DNA of 59,600 nucleotides from Sphingomonas sp. 32-66-10 (GTDB lineage Bacteria > Pseudomonadota > Alphaproteobacteria > Sphingomonadales > Sphingomonadaceae), in the NCBI GenBank assembly GCA_002280565.1, contig NCEF01000013.1, positions 1 to 59,600 of the forward strand. The letters are read 5' to 3'. Both the position numbers and the translations under genes were made by a program. Position 1 is the stretch's first letter; every line of letters begins with the position of its first letter. The notes beneath the pieces were generated by a model that saw only the letters and a list, made by a program, of their open reading frames with translations, ran no database searches and was not told where the DNA came from. Positions 17,818-26,652 of the stretch are shown piece after piece.

Positions 17818-18629
17818 TGACCGCCCCCATTTTCGACGGCGAAGAGGCGGTCATCCGCATCCGTGGCCTGCGCAACAGCTTTGGCGATCAGGTCGTGCAC
17901 GACAATCTCGATCTCGATGTGCGGCCCGGTGAGATTCTGGGCGTGGTTGGCGGATCGGGCACCGGCAAATCGGTGCTGATGCGATCGATCATCGGCCTGC
18001 AACCGCCCGATGCAGGCGAAGTGCATGTGTTTGGCGAGTCGGTGATCGACGCCGATGAACAACAGGCGATCGACATCCGCCGCCGCTGGGGCGTGTTGTT
18101 TCAGGGCGGCGCGCTGTTCTCGACCCTGACCGTCGCCGAAAATGTCCAGGTACCGCTCAAGGAATTCTATCCGCAGCTCGACGACCAGCTGCTCGCCGAG
18201 ATCGCGGCCTACAAGGTGGTGATGACCGGCCTGCCGCCCGAGGCTGGCCCCAAATATCCCGCCGAGCTTTCAGGCGGCATGAAAAAGCGCGCGGGCCTCT
18301 CGCGCAGCCTCGCGCTCGATCCCGAATTGCTGTTCCTCGACGAACCGACCGCCGGGCTCGATCCGATCGGTGCGGCGGCGTTCGACGAGCTGACGCGGTC
18401 GCTGCAGCAGACGCTGGGGCTGACGGTGTTTCTGATCACCCATGACCTCGACACGCTTTATGCCATATGTGACCGCGTCGCGGTGCTGGCCGACAAGCGC
18501 GTGATCGCGGTCGGAACGATCGACGAGCTGCTCGCTTTGGATCATCCGTGGATCCAGGAATATTTTAATGGCCCGCGCGGACGCGCGGCGGTGGCGAGCG
18601 TGGAACGCGCCGGGGCCATGGGGGCATGA
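17817..18629 (+). CDS. Mla-type ABC transporter ATPase
   Basis: ATP-binding subunit of the lipid transporter, 270 residues. The Walker A loop is GGSGTGKSV, the signature LSGGMKKRAGLSR (the GGMKKR form typical of MlaF), Walker B LLFLDEP, and the switch histidine is in LITHDL. The start codon shares a base with the stop of the permease gene. The C-terminal Ala/Gly tail overlaps nothing. Cytoplasmic side of the inner membrane, acting with the permease before it and the MCE protein after it. Confidence 0.94.
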   Translation: MTAPIFDGEEAVIRIRGLRNSFGDQVVHDNLDLDVRPGEILGVVGGSGTGKSVLMRSIIGLQPPDAGEVHVFGESVIDADEQQAIDIRRRWGVLFQGGALFSTLTVAENVQVPLKEFYPQLDDQLLAEIAAYKVVMTGLPPEAGPKYPAELSGGMKKRAGLSRSLALDPELLFLDEPTAGLDPIGAAAFDELTRSLQQTLGLTVFLITHDLDTLYAICDRVAVLADKRVIAVGTIDELLALDHPWIQEYFNGPRGRAAVASVERAGAMGA

Positions 18630-18636
18630 GGGACTG

Positions 18637-19608
18637 ATGGAAACACGCTCAAACCATGTGCTGGTCGGCGCGGTCGTGCTGATCCTGCTTGCCGTGCTGG
18701 CGCTGTTCACCGTGTGGCTCGCCCGGGTGAGTACGACCAACGAGAAGGAATATGACATCTTCTTCAAACAGGCGGTCGACGGGTTGAACAAAGGGTCGCA
18801 GGTCGCCTTTTCCGGCGTCCCCGCAGGACAGGTCAAGGAAATCGGCCTGTTCAAGCCCGACCCCAGCCTGGTGCGCGTGCGCATCGCGGTGAACAGCGAT
18901 GTGCCGATCCTGCAGGGCACGACCGCGACGATCCAGGGCGTCGGGTTTACCGGGGTCAGCCAGATCCAGCTCGACGGCGCGGTCAAGGGCGCGTCCCCGA
19001 TCATATGCCCCGACGTCAATCCGCGCAGCGTCTGCCCCCTCGGTGTGCCGGTGATCCCGACCAAACAAGGTGGCCTTGGCGCATTGCTCAATTCGGCACC
19101 GCGCCTGCTCGAACGGCTCTCGACCCTGACCGAGCGGCTGACCGAATTGCTGTCCGACCGCAATCAGGCGTCGATCAGCGGCATTCTCGCCAATACCGAA
19201 AAGCTGACCGGCGAACTGGCCAAGGGCGCGCCGGACATGCGCGCGACGCTCGCCGAGCTGCGCATCACGGTGCAGAAAGCGGGCGTCGCCGCCGAACAGA
19301 TCGGCAATCTCGCCGGCACCACCGACCGCGTGCTCGACAAGGAAATCGCGCCGACGATGAAGGATCTGCGTGGCGCGATCGCCTCGGCCGACAAGAGCAT
19401 GAAGGCGCTCGAGCGCACGTTGAGCAAGGCCGATGGCGGCATCGACGAGGTGACGACCAAGACGCTCCCTGAAATCAACCAGCTGATTCAGGATCTGCGC
19501 CAGATGACCGCCGCGCTCGCTTCGGTCGCGGAAAAGATCGACCGTGAAGGCGCCGGATCGCTGATCGGATCGTCCAAGCTGCCCGACTACGAACCCAAGA
19601 AGAAGTGA
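18637..19608 (+). CDS. MCE-domain (MlaD-family) substrate-binding protein
   Basis: Periplasmic lipid-binding subunit of 323 residues, anchored by one N-terminal TM segment (about residues 8-30). The MCE domain spans about 40-115 (FKQAVDGLNKGSQVAFSGVP, ending IQGVGFTGVSQIQL). A long predicted helical region up to residue 310 follows, longer than in E. coli MlaD, which suggests a tunnel-like or extended form. It starts 7 bp after the ATPase gene. It probably forms a homohexameric ring on the permease, as known for the family. Confidence 0.92.
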   Translation: METRSNHVLVGAVVLILLAVLALFTVWLARVSTTNEKEYDIFFKQAVDGLNKGSQVAFSGVPAGQVKEIGLFKPDPSLVRVRIAVNSDVPILQGTTATIQGVGFTGVSQIQLDGAVKGASPIICPDVNPRSVCPLGVPVIPTKQGGLGALLNSAPRLLERLSTLTERLTELLSDRNQASISGILANTEKLTGELAKGAPDMRATLAELRITVQKAGVAAEQIGNLAGTTDRVLDKEIAPTMKDLRGAIASADKSMKALERTLSKADGGIDEVTTKTLPEINQLIQDLRQMTAALASVAEKIDREGAGSLIGSSKLPDYEPKKK

Positions 19609-19613
19609 GCCCG

Positions 19614-20234
19614 ATGATGCGCAAGCTCCTCCTCGCCCCCGTCCTGCTTGCCGCGCTGCCGCTCGGCGGGTGCATCAAGTTCGGGGCCGAACCGCCGCCC
19701 TCGCTGCTCAAGCTGGAGGCCGACGCGGCGATGCCGACCGGCCAGACGGTCAGTTCGGCGACCGCGCGCGCGATCACCATCGCCGTCCCCTCCGTGCCGC
19801 AGGAGCTGGCGGTGACCCGCGTGCCGGTGCGCAGCAGCGACACGGCGGTCGCCTATCTCAAGGACGCGCAATGGGTCGAAGCGCCCAACCGCATGTTCGC
19901 GCGCGTGCTGGGCGACACGATTTCGGTACGCACCGGCCGCGTCGTGCTGAACCTGCGCCAGGCGCTGTCCGACCCCGGTGCGCGGTTGGGCGGCGAGCTG
20001 CGCCAGTTCGGCGTCGATGCCGACAGCAGCGCGGCGGTGGTGGTCTATGAGGCGACGCTGGTGCGCGACCGCCCCGCCGGCACCGATGGCACCCGCCCGG
20101 CGATGGTGTTCGAAAAGCGCCGCTTCGAAGCGCGCGTGCCGCTGGCTCAGATGACGCCGACCGCCGCCGGCGCAGCGCTCAATCAGGCTGCCAATCAGGT
20201 GGCGGGTGAGGTTGCCGACTGGGTTGGAAAGTAA
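19614..20234 (+). CDS. ABC transport auxiliary lipoprotein (PqiC-like, PF03886 type)
   Basis: Lipoprotein of 206 residues; the lipobox is LPLGGC with Cys20. The rest looks like the ABC-type transport auxiliary component fold seen in PqiC: VPQELAVTRVPVRSSDTAVAYLKDAQW, VEAPNRMFARVLGDTI, and a C-terminal helix with ALNQAANQVAGEVADWV. It closes the lipid transport operon. The first ATG is 5 bp after the MCE gene stop; a GTG at 19605 overlapping that stop is a less likely start. Expected location is the outer membrane, facing the periplasm. Confidence 0.88.
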   Translation: MMRKLLLAPVLLAALPLGGCIKFGAEPPPSLLKLEADAAMPTGQTVSSATARAITIAVPSVPQELAVTRVPVRSSDTAVAYLKDAQWVEAPNRMFARVLGDTISVRTGRVVLNLRQALSDPGARLGGELRQFGVDADSSAAVVVYEATLVRDRPAGTDGTRPAMVFEKRRFEARVPLAQMTPTAAGAALNQAANQVAGEVADWVGK

Positions 20235-20240
20235 ACCCCA

Positions 20241-21098
20241 TTACGGTGTGCGCCTGACCGGCGGCATCACATTGCAGATGTCCGCCCCGCCCGCGGGCAG
20301 GTTGAAAAAGGGCGGCTGGCGGTTCTCGCGCACCTTGATCCACGCGGCAAAGCGGGAATTGTCTGCCGCGCGATATTGAAAGCGCGGGCGCTCCGTTTCG
20401 GGCAGGTCGCTGGCCAGCCGACCTCGCACGAACGGCACATGCTGGCTCGCCTCCTTGTAGAGACCCAGGCCGCCCTCGGTGCCGCGCGGGAGCGACGCGA
20501 GATGCTCGATCCCCTCCAGCACCCGCCCGACGATCGCGATGTTGCGGTCAAGATGGCGCGGGCCATGGCCGATCACCGCATAGAGATCGCCGCCGCTACC
20601 GGTGCTGGGGGCCAGATCGCGCGCGACCCCGACCATCCCATAGCAATGGGGGAGCCACGCGACCGTGCCGTTGGTGGCAAGCGGCCAGCCATCGGCGCTG
20701 TGTCCAGCGGCGGTCGAATAAGGGTCGCTACGCGTCAGCCGCGTCACGGCGTCAAAGCCGGGCCAGTCATATTCGGCCGGCGGCTGAGCGATCATGCCGG
20801 CGGGCAGCGGCTTCTTCTCGGTCGGGTCGCCCCATTGCACGACATAATTGTCCTGCACGCGATAGATCGACGCCGTATCCCACCAGCCTGCGGCGGCGAG
20901 CCTGCGGATATTGGCGACGTGCACCGCCGCATAGCGCGGAGCGAGGCGGATCACGACCTGCCGCTTGTCGGACAGGGTCAGGACTAGCAGCTCGTCGGCC
21001 GGAATGTCCCGCCAATCGGCAGGGTGCGGGTCGAACGGGGCCGGGGCGGGGGCTGGTGTCGCAGCCTGCAGCGCGAACGCAAGGGTGAGGGTCAGCAT
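20241..21098 (-). CDS. Periplasmic cyclophilin-type peptidyl-prolyl isomerase
   Basis: Protein of 285 residues with a short signal peptide and a Pro/Ala linker. A cyclophilin-like domain follows: VVIRLAPRYAAVHVANIRRLA, ASIYRVQDNYVVQWGDP, GMVGVARDLAPSTGSGGDLYAVIG and NIAIVGRVLEGIEHL. The active-site arginine position is seen in IYRVQDNYVVQ. The domain is interrupted by longer loops than in cytosolic cyclophilins. Probable role: folding of envelope proteins. It is convergent with the lipid transport operon, with only 6 bp between the stop codons. Confidence 0.88.
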   Translation of the reverse strand: MLTLTLAFALQAATPAPAPAPFDPHPADWRDIPADELLVLTLSDKRQVVIRLAPRYAAVHVANIRRLAAAGWWDTASIYRVQDNYVVQWGDPTEKKPLPAGMIAQPPAEYDWPGFDAVTRLTRSDPYSTAAGHSADGWPLATNGTVAWLPHCYGMVGVARDLAPSTGSGGDLYAVIGHGPRHLDRNIAIVGRVLEGIEHLASLPRGTEGGLGLYKEASQHVPFVRGRLASDLPETERPRFQYRAADNSRFAAWIKVRENRQPPFFNLPAGGADICNVMPPVRRTP

Positions 21099-21185
21099 GG
21101 GGTAAAGCTGTCACGCCGCGCCGCAGGACGCAACGCGCTTGCACAGCGCCCGGCAAATCTCTAGGCAGCGCGCTTCCAGCGGTGC

Positions 21186-21276
21186 GGAGCGGTGGCCGAG
21201 TGGTCGAAGGCGCTCGCCTGGAAAGTGAGTATACGCCAAAAGCGTATCGAGGGTTCGAATCCCTCCCGCTCCGCCA
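21186..21276 (+). tRNA. tRNA-Ser (anticodon GGA), CCA encoded
   Basis: A 91-nt sequence folds as a class II tRNA. The acceptor stem GGAGCGG (21186-21192) pairs with CCGCTCC (21266-21272), with discriminator G and encoded CCA. The anticodon loop CTGGAAA gives anticodon GGA. A long variable arm (gagtatacgccaaaagcg) and the T-loop GGTTCGAATCC are present. It reads UCC/UCU serine codons. The 3' end faces a decayed integrase gene, so it probably served as an attachment site. Confidence 0.97.
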
Positions 21277-21387
21277 TTTTGGCCCTTTCTTAGGTCGCCT
21301 TACCCGTCGAAAATCGCTAAAAACTCTCGGAAATCAGCGATTTGTTCATCCCGCTGGGTCCCGCTCTGTTCGACTGCTTCCCGATCG

Positions 21388-21410
21388 AAGTGTGGGGCAA
21401 AGTGTGGGGT
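21388..21410 (+). repeat. Two direct repeats upstream of the integrase remnant
   Basis: Two nearly identical units, AAGTGTGGGGC (21388-21398) and AAGTGTGGGGT within 21399-21410, lie between tRNA-Ser and the integrase start. Their position and head-to-tail layout fit arm-type integrase binding sites of tRNA-targeted islands; this is inference. Confidence 0.5.
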
Positions 21411-21428
21411 AAAATGGAGTAGGGTGCG

Positions 21429-22305
21429 ATGGGGAAGCTCACTGCGGCCGGGATCCGATCGTTGTCCGAGCCCCGCCTATGCCTTTCCGGCATTTGGCGA
21501 GCGACCGGTGAACGCGATCGAAGGGCCGACCATTCGTGACGTGCTCGCCCCGATCTGGTTGAGCAAGCCCGAAACGGCGCGTCGCGTGCGCCAGCGGATC
21601 GCCACGGTGCTGGACTGGGCATGCGCGAAGGGCTTCAGGGCGACCGAAGCGCCGATGCGGTCGATCGCGAAGGGCCTGCCGCGGCAGCCCAAGAAGGTTC
21701 AGCACTTTGCCGCGATGTCCTATGCCGATGTCCCAACATTCGTCGAAAAGCAGCGGGAGAGAGAGTCGGTCGGCCGGGTTGCGCTTGAAGCCCTGATCCT
21801 GACTGCTGGGCGGTCGGGGGAGATTCGCGGCGCATGCTGGTCAGAGTTGGAGCTGCAGAACCGCATCTGGTCGGTTCCTGCCGAACGCATGAAGATGGGG
21901 CGGACCCATCTTGTGCCGCTATCGGATGCGGCCGTGGCCGTGTTCGAGCGGGCCAAGGCGTTCAAGGTCGGGGCGAGTGACCTCGTGTTTCCGGGGCAGA
22001 ATGTGAAGCGTCCGCTGTCCGACATGACCCTGCTCAAAATTCTGCGCGACATGGAGCTAGGCGTCACGGTCCATGGATTCCGCTCTGCGTTCCGGGACTG
22101 GGTTGCGGAACAGACCGACTATCCCGGAGAGGTCGCCGAGGCTGCGCTGGCGCATGCGGTGTCGAACAAGGTCGAGGCCGCGTATCGGCGCACCGATTTT
22201 CTCGACAAGCGCCGGCTTCTCATGCGCGATGGGGGGGCGTTCGTCTGCGGACGTGAGGCCGCTGGAAAGGATGTGGCCGGGGAAGCTGACAATGGGGCAT
22301 CATAG
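21429..22305 (+). pseudogene. Decayed P4-type tyrosine integrase next to tRNA-Ser
   Basis: The ATG at 21429 opens a frame reading MGKLTAAGIRSLSEP, the typical N-terminus (DUF4102) of sphingomonad P4-type integrases, but it soon runs out of frame. From about 21490 another frame carries a normal core-binding and catalytic domain: GPTIRDVLAPIWL, LTAGRSGEIRG (first Arg), HGFRSAFRDW (His-x-x-Arg), and EAAYRRTDF with the Tyr nucleophile. A full-length relative would have roughly 90 more residues between the two parts. An internal deletion with a frame change is therefore the simplest reading. A catalytic-half protein could be made from 21424, but full recombinase activity is unlikely. Confidence 0.85.
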
Positions 22306-22664
22306 CCGGAGCTACCTTAGCTCAGGATTTTCATTGCCCGTTTCATCGTGTCCCAAGACTGTCGGTCGCGCACCTTACTCCGCACGCCCGGCACAGCGAA
22401 TGCCTCGGCAACGAATCGGTCGTTGACCCGAGCCGTCATGCTGCCCAATAGCAGACACCATTGTCGCCAACATAAGCCGGTCGGCAAGCAATCGGATTTC
22501 AAGAGTCCTTTGAGCGCTGGCGCCTGAGCGAAGCCTTCCTTGATCGCCACATTGGCCGCCGGCGGCATCACCAGAACAAGCACTGGGCTCCCGAACCTCC
22601 CGGCAATGACCACCGATTCATAGGGCGCGATGGGGTTGGTGCCGGGGGTTGCACGGCTGGATGG
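22306..22664. other. Island remnant downstream of the integrase; one doubtful minus-strand frame
   Basis: This 359-bp stretch has lower GC than its surroundings. One minus-strand frame of 98 codons (22317-22613) is open, with a hydrophobic N-terminus (SPVLVLVMPPAANVAIKEG). It ends 11 bp past the integrase stop. I cannot assign it to a family. It may be an eroded piece of the element that carried the integrase. Confidence 0.3.
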
Positions 22665-23864
22665 CTATCCGGCGCTCAGGGGAGCGAACAGGCGGTCGAG
22701 GAACCCGTCATAGGCGCTCGGGTCGTCATGCGCGGGGCTGGTGCGCCAGAAGCCCATGCCGATGCTCGACAGCACGGCGGCAAGCGCAATACTCTCCGAT
22801 TCGCTGCACCGGACCCGCTCACGCACGGTGTGGATGCTGGTTGTACCGCGCAGATAGCGGAGCATGCCGACCAGCCCCGGCTCCGCCCGGCCGCGTGCGA
22901 CCGCGAGGATGAGCTCGTCGAGCGCGAGCAGGCGCGCTTCGGCCGAGGTCGGGTCAGACGTGGGCGGCGTGGCGGGGGAGGCGGCGTCGAGGCGGTCGGG
23001 GGCGCCACCGGTCAGCTGAAGATAGATCTGGGCATAAGCGAGCCGCAGCAGATCGTCGGTACGGCGGCATACATGCGACACGGCGCCGAGTGTCAGTCCG
23101 GCCTGCGCCGCGACCGCGCGATGGGTGACGGCACCTAGGCCGCGTGCGGCGAGCAGGGCGGCGGCGGCCTCTGCGACCGCCGCTCCATTGCCGTCGGGGA
23201 TCGCGACGCCGCTGAGCGTCGCGCGGGCTCGGGCTCGGGCGTGAAGCCGCCATGGCGTGTCGCCGGGCAGGTTGCCGCCGATCCAGCGGCCCCAGGTCGC
23301 GCAGGATTCGTCGAGCGCGGCACGGTCGATGGTCGGGTGCCAGCGCATCAGGTGCAGCATGCTTTCGCCGTCGAAGAAGAGGAAACTGGCTTCGGTCGCG
23401 GCTGCGGCGCCGAAGCGCGGGCAGATCGCGGCGAAGAAAGCGCGCCAGAGGGTCGCCCACTCGACGCGGAGCGGGGCAAAGCGGGGATTGCGGGCCGCGA
23501 GCAGCTGACACTCGCGCCAGGCGAAGCCGAGCGGGCGGGCGTCCTCGCACCAGGCGTCGGTTAGTTGGGCGAGGAACGATCCGAGCGCAGAGGGGGGCAG
23601 GTCGGTCGCCTGCAGCTCAAGGATCAGCGTGTCGCGGCGCTGGGCGATCCAGTCCGACGCTTGGGCGATTGCGGCGCGCTGAGCAGCGTCATACAAATGT
23701 TCTAGATCGTCGAAATAATAATAGATGGCGGAGGCGTTGACGCCAGCGATTGCGGCGAGGCCGCGTGCCGATAGTTCTCCGCTGCCTTGGTCCATCCATG
23801 ACAGGAGCGTTGCGCGGACAAACTGGTCGCGACGTGAGGTTTCCGGTGTCACCAACCCGCTCAA
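22665..23864 (-). CDS. Double TetR-like regulator (two HTH domains in one chain)
   Basis: Protein of 399 residues, about twice the usual TetR length. The first TetR-type HTH is at about residues 12-60 (ELSARGLAAIAGVNASAIYY, then YFDDLEHLYDAA). It is followed by a ligand-domain-like helical region. A second HTH lies at about 230-280 (GLGAVTHRAVAAQAGLTLGA, then VSHVCRRTDDLLRLAY), again followed by helices. The chain thus looks like two TetR units in tandem. It is divergent from the receptor-phosphatase operon at 24035-27537, with palindromes between them, so it probably controls that operon and itself. The ligand is unknown. Confidence 0.85.
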   Translation of the reverse strand: MSGLVTPETSRRDQFVRATLLSWMDQGSGELSARGLAAIAGVNASAIYYYFDDLEHLYDAAQRAAIAQASDWIAQRRDTLILELQATDLPPSALGSFLAQLTDAWCEDARPLGFAWRECQLLAARNPRFAPLRVEWATLWRAFFAAICPRFGAAAATEASFLFFDGESMLHLMRWHPTIDRAALDESCATWGRWIGGNLPGDTPWRLHARARARATLSGVAIPDGNGAAVAEAAAALLAARGLGAVTHRAVAAQAGLTLGAVSHVCRRTDDLLRLAYAQIYLQLTGGAPDRLDAASPATPPTSDPTSAEARLLALDELILAVARGRAEPGLVGMLRYLRGTTSIHTVRERVRCSESESIALAAVLSSIGMGFWRTSPAHDDPSAYDGFLDRLFAPLSAG

Positions 23865-23931
23865 ACTCCACTCCTAACCCGTTGCTGCGCCAATAGAAAC
23901 GCTGCTGCCGCCCTAATGTGATCGTCATTGA

Positions 23932-23948
23932 ACTGCAAATATTGCAGT
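23932..23948. promoter_or_regulatory. Candidate operator 1 (TetR-like / receptor intergenic region)
   Basis: Inverted repeat ACTGCAA-ATA-TTGCAGT with 7-bp perfect arms, 86 bp before the receptor ATG and 68 bp before the regulator start. Its size and location fit a TetR-family operator. It shares the TTGCA core with operator 2 and with the palindrome at 46946-46958. Confidence 0.5.
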
Positions 23949-23972
23949 GCGTCAAACTGCCACGCGCGCGTC

Positions 23973-23985
23973 ATTGCGTTGCAAT
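23973..23985. promoter_or_regulatory. Candidate operator 2 (ATTGC-GTT-GCAAT)
   Basis: A 5-bp-arm inverted repeat with a 3-bp spacer lies 41 bp downstream of operator 1 and 49 bp before the receptor start. It is close to two per-turn multiples from the first palindrome. The likely receptor promoter lies around these two sites. Confidence 0.4.
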
Positions 23986-24034
23986 ACGATCGTTCTAATC
24001 ACCCCCTCGACCACACACCGCAGGGGGACTCACA

Positions 24035-26641
24035 ATGCGTTTCAATTCACGTTTCGCGCAGGGGCGGCGCAACCTGATTCTCGCCACCGTAGCGACGATC
24101 GGCCTGACCGCCCCGCACGCATATGCGCAGGAGACTGCGCCCGAAGCCGAGCCAGACGAGATCGTTATCACCGGCTCGATCGGCCAGTCGCAGGCAGCGT
24201 CGACCCGCGAAAAGCGCCAGGCGGACAATCTGGTCGACATCGCCGCCGCCGACTCGGTGGGCCGCTTCCCTGACCAGAACAGCGCCGCCGCGCTGTCGCG
24301 CCTGCCCGCCGTCGCGGTGCAGCGCGACCAGGGGCAGGAGCGCTATATCCAGGTGCGCGGGGCGCCCAATCGCTGGACTTCGGTCAGCATCGACGGCGTG
24401 CCGATGATCGGCGTCGACGAAGGCGGCACGACCCGCGCCTATCGCTTCGACGCGGTGCCGGCGGTGCTGCTGAGCGCGATGGCGGTGAACAAATCGCTGA
24501 CCGCGGACCTGCAGGCCGAGGCGATCGTCGCCAATATCGACCTGCGCACCTACTCGCCGCTCGCGGTCAAGGGGTTCAGCCTGCAGGGTGACCTGGGTTA
24601 CGGCGTGATGGAGCTTGGCGGGGGCGAGCAGCGCCAGGGATCGATCCGCGCGAGCTGGTCGAACGACACGCTGGGGATCGTGGTCGGCGCGTCGCATTAT
24701 CGCCGCCACCAGACCACCGACAATCGCGAGGTGGGTGCCTATGACGCGCTCGGCCCGACCGAGTTCGACATCCGCAACTATGTGCTGGATCGCGAGAACA
24801 ATGGCCTGTTCGGCGCGGTGGAATGGGCGCCGGTCGAGGGCGCGAAGATGTGGGCGCGGGCCATCTATACCGAATTCAAAGACGACGAGCAGCGCAACCA
24901 GTATGAATTCGACATCGACAGTTCTCAGGCGATCGGCACCCGCTCGATGGCACGCGGTGAGCTGATCGGGGTGCCGCTGGTCGGAACGTTCAACGACGGC
25001 GAATACCGTACCCGCAACTATATCAACACGATTGGCGGCAGCATCGACGATGGCAACGGATTGAAGGCGAAGCTGAACCTCAACTATACGCGCACGGAGA
25101 ACGTTACCAATTTGCCGCTGGTCCAGGCCCGCACCTCCGGCCTTGCCTCGCCCTCGATCATCTATGACAATAGCGATCCGCGCTTTCCGCAGGTGCAATT
25201 GTTCACCACCTTGGCAAGCGGCGCGACGCGCGTGCGCGGCACCGCGGTGTCGGCAATCGATCAGGCGTCGCTGACCTCGAGCGGCATCGTGATCGTCGGG
25301 CGCCAGGATACGTTTTCGGACAACTATACCGTCAAGGCGGACGTGACCAAGGAGTTCGGGGCAGACACGACGGTGTCGGCGGGCATGCTCTATGCCGATC
25401 GCACCATCACCGGCTTCACCTTCGCCACTGCCAACATCGTCCCGCTCGCATTCGGAGCCACCGTGGGCCAGCCGTTCAGCATGGCCAAATACGTGACCTC
25501 GACCCCGTGGGACACGCGCTTCCCGCTCGGCTTCAACTTCAACTACATCGACAATCAAGCAATGCGCCGCGACATCGACTCGCTGCTCGTCGCGCTGCAA
25601 GGGGCGGGCCTGTACAATCCGGCCAACGACGTGCCGGCCGAGAACCGCTATAAGCTGAATGAGCGCACGCTGGCAGGCTATGTCTCGGGCAAGTTCGAAT
25701 TCGGCATAGGCCAGGTGGTCGCGGGACTGCGCGTCGAGCATTTCGACCTCGACAACAAGGGCACTGCGCGCGTCACCGGCGGGTTCGCCCCGCTGTCGGC
25801 ACCGCAAAGCTATACCGACCTGTTCCCGAGCATCAACGCGCGCTTTGACCTGTCGGACGAACTGGTGTTCCGCATCGCGGGCCAGCGCGGCATCGCGCGG
25901 CCATCCTTCGGCGAGATCCGCGTCGGCAGCTCGATCAACGATACCGCCTCGCCCGGCACGATTTCGGGCGGCAACCCGACGCTGAAGCCCGAATATACCT
26001 GGGGTCTCGACGCCAGCATCGAATATTACCTGCCCGGTGGCGGCATCGCCGCGATTTCGGGCTTCCACCGCTGGGTCGACAATGTCCTGTACCAGAATGC
26101 CCAGCCGGTCGGCAGCGACGTGTTCAACAGCGGCGGGATCGATCGCTCGGCCTATCGCCTGACCTCGACCTTCAATGGCGAGAGCGGCCGCCTCTATGGC
26201 ATCGAGTTCAACCTGCAGCAGCGCTTCACCTTCCTGCCCGGCGCGCTCGACGGCTTCGGCTTCCAGGGCAACCTCGCGCTGCTCGGCGGCGAATTCGACA
26301 CCCCGACGCTCAAGGGCATCGCCTTTCAGGGCTTGTCCGACACCGTCGCCAACGCCTCGCTCTATTATGAGAAATACGGCCTGTCGGCGCGCGTCAGCTA
26401 TCAGTGGCGCAGCGACTGGCTCGACACGCTGGGCGGCTTTGGCAGCGGCGAATATCGCCAGGGTTATGAGAATCTCGACGTCTCGCTGCGCTACGCCGTC
26501 AACGACCAGCTGACGCTGTTCGCCGACGCCAGCAACCTCACCGACGCGATCTATGTCGCGTACGAGGGCACCCCGGCCAAGCCGACCGAGGTCGAGCAGA
26601 TCGGCCGCCGCTTCCTGGGCGGTATCCGCTTCTCCTTCTAA
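24035..26641 (+). CDS. TonB-dependent receptor (first gene of receptor-phosphatase operon)
   Basis: Outer-membrane active transporter of 868 residues. The signal peptide ends at AYAQ. The TonB-box region is DEIVITGSI. The plug carries VGRFPDQNSAAALSRLPAVAVQR and RYIQVRGAPNRWTSVSIDG, a form typical of the sphingomonad/Caulobacter receptor family TIGR01782. The remainder is a beta-barrel ending in FLGGIRFSF with a terminal Phe. There is no STN domain, so it is not itself a sigma-signalling receptor. The start has a purine-rich site (caggggg) upstream. The substrate is unknown; coupling to a secreted phosphatase suggests a phosphorylated compound. Confidence 0.93.
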   Translation: MRFNSRFAQGRRNLILATVATIGLTAPHAYAQETAPEAEPDEIVITGSIGQSQAASTREKRQADNLVDIAAADSVGRFPDQNSAAALSRLPAVAVQRDQGQERYIQVRGAPNRWTSVSIDGVPMIGVDEGGTTRAYRFDAVPAVLLSAMAVNKSLTADLQAEAIVANIDLRTYSPLAVKGFSLQGDLGYGVMELGGGEQRQGSIRASWSNDTLGIVVGASHYRRHQTTDNREVGAYDALGPTEFDIRNYVLDRENNGLFGAVEWAPVEGAKMWARAIYTEFKDDEQRNQYEFDIDSSQAIGTRSMARGELIGVPLVGTFNDGEYRTRNYINTIGGSIDDGNGLKAKLNLNYTRTENVTNLPLVQARTSGLASPSIIYDNSDPRFPQVQLFTTLASGATRVRGTAVSAIDQASLTSSGIVIVGRQDTFSDNYTVKADVTKEFGADTTVSAGMLYADRTITGFTFATANIVPLAFGATVGQPFSMAKYVTSTPWDTRFPLGFNFNYIDNQAMRRDIDSLLVALQGAGLYNPANDVPAENRYKLNERTLAGYVSGKFEFGIGQVVAGLRVEHFDLDNKGTARVTGGFAPLSAPQSYTDLFPSINARFDLSDELVFRIAGQRGIARPSFGEIRVGSSINDTASPGTISGGNPTLKPEYTWGLDASIEYYLPGGGIAAISGFHRWVDNVLYQNAQPVGSDVFNSGGIDRSAYRLTSTFNGESGRLYGIEFNLQQRFTFLPGALDGFGFQGNLALLGGEFDTPTLKGIAFQGLSDTVANASLYYEKYGLSARVSYQWRSDWLDTLGGFGSGEYRQGYENLDVSLRYAVNDQLTLFADASNLTDAIYVAYEGTPAKPTEVEQIGRRFLGGIRFSF

Positions 26642-26652
26642 AGGAATTTACG

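Noticed and set aside
24047-26068. A 673-codon minus-strand frame opposite the TonB receptor, and similar long frames opposite the other receptors and nrdA.
   Set aside because: Same composition artefact; the plus- or minus-strand receptor genes have signal peptides, plug and barrel features, the mirror frames none.
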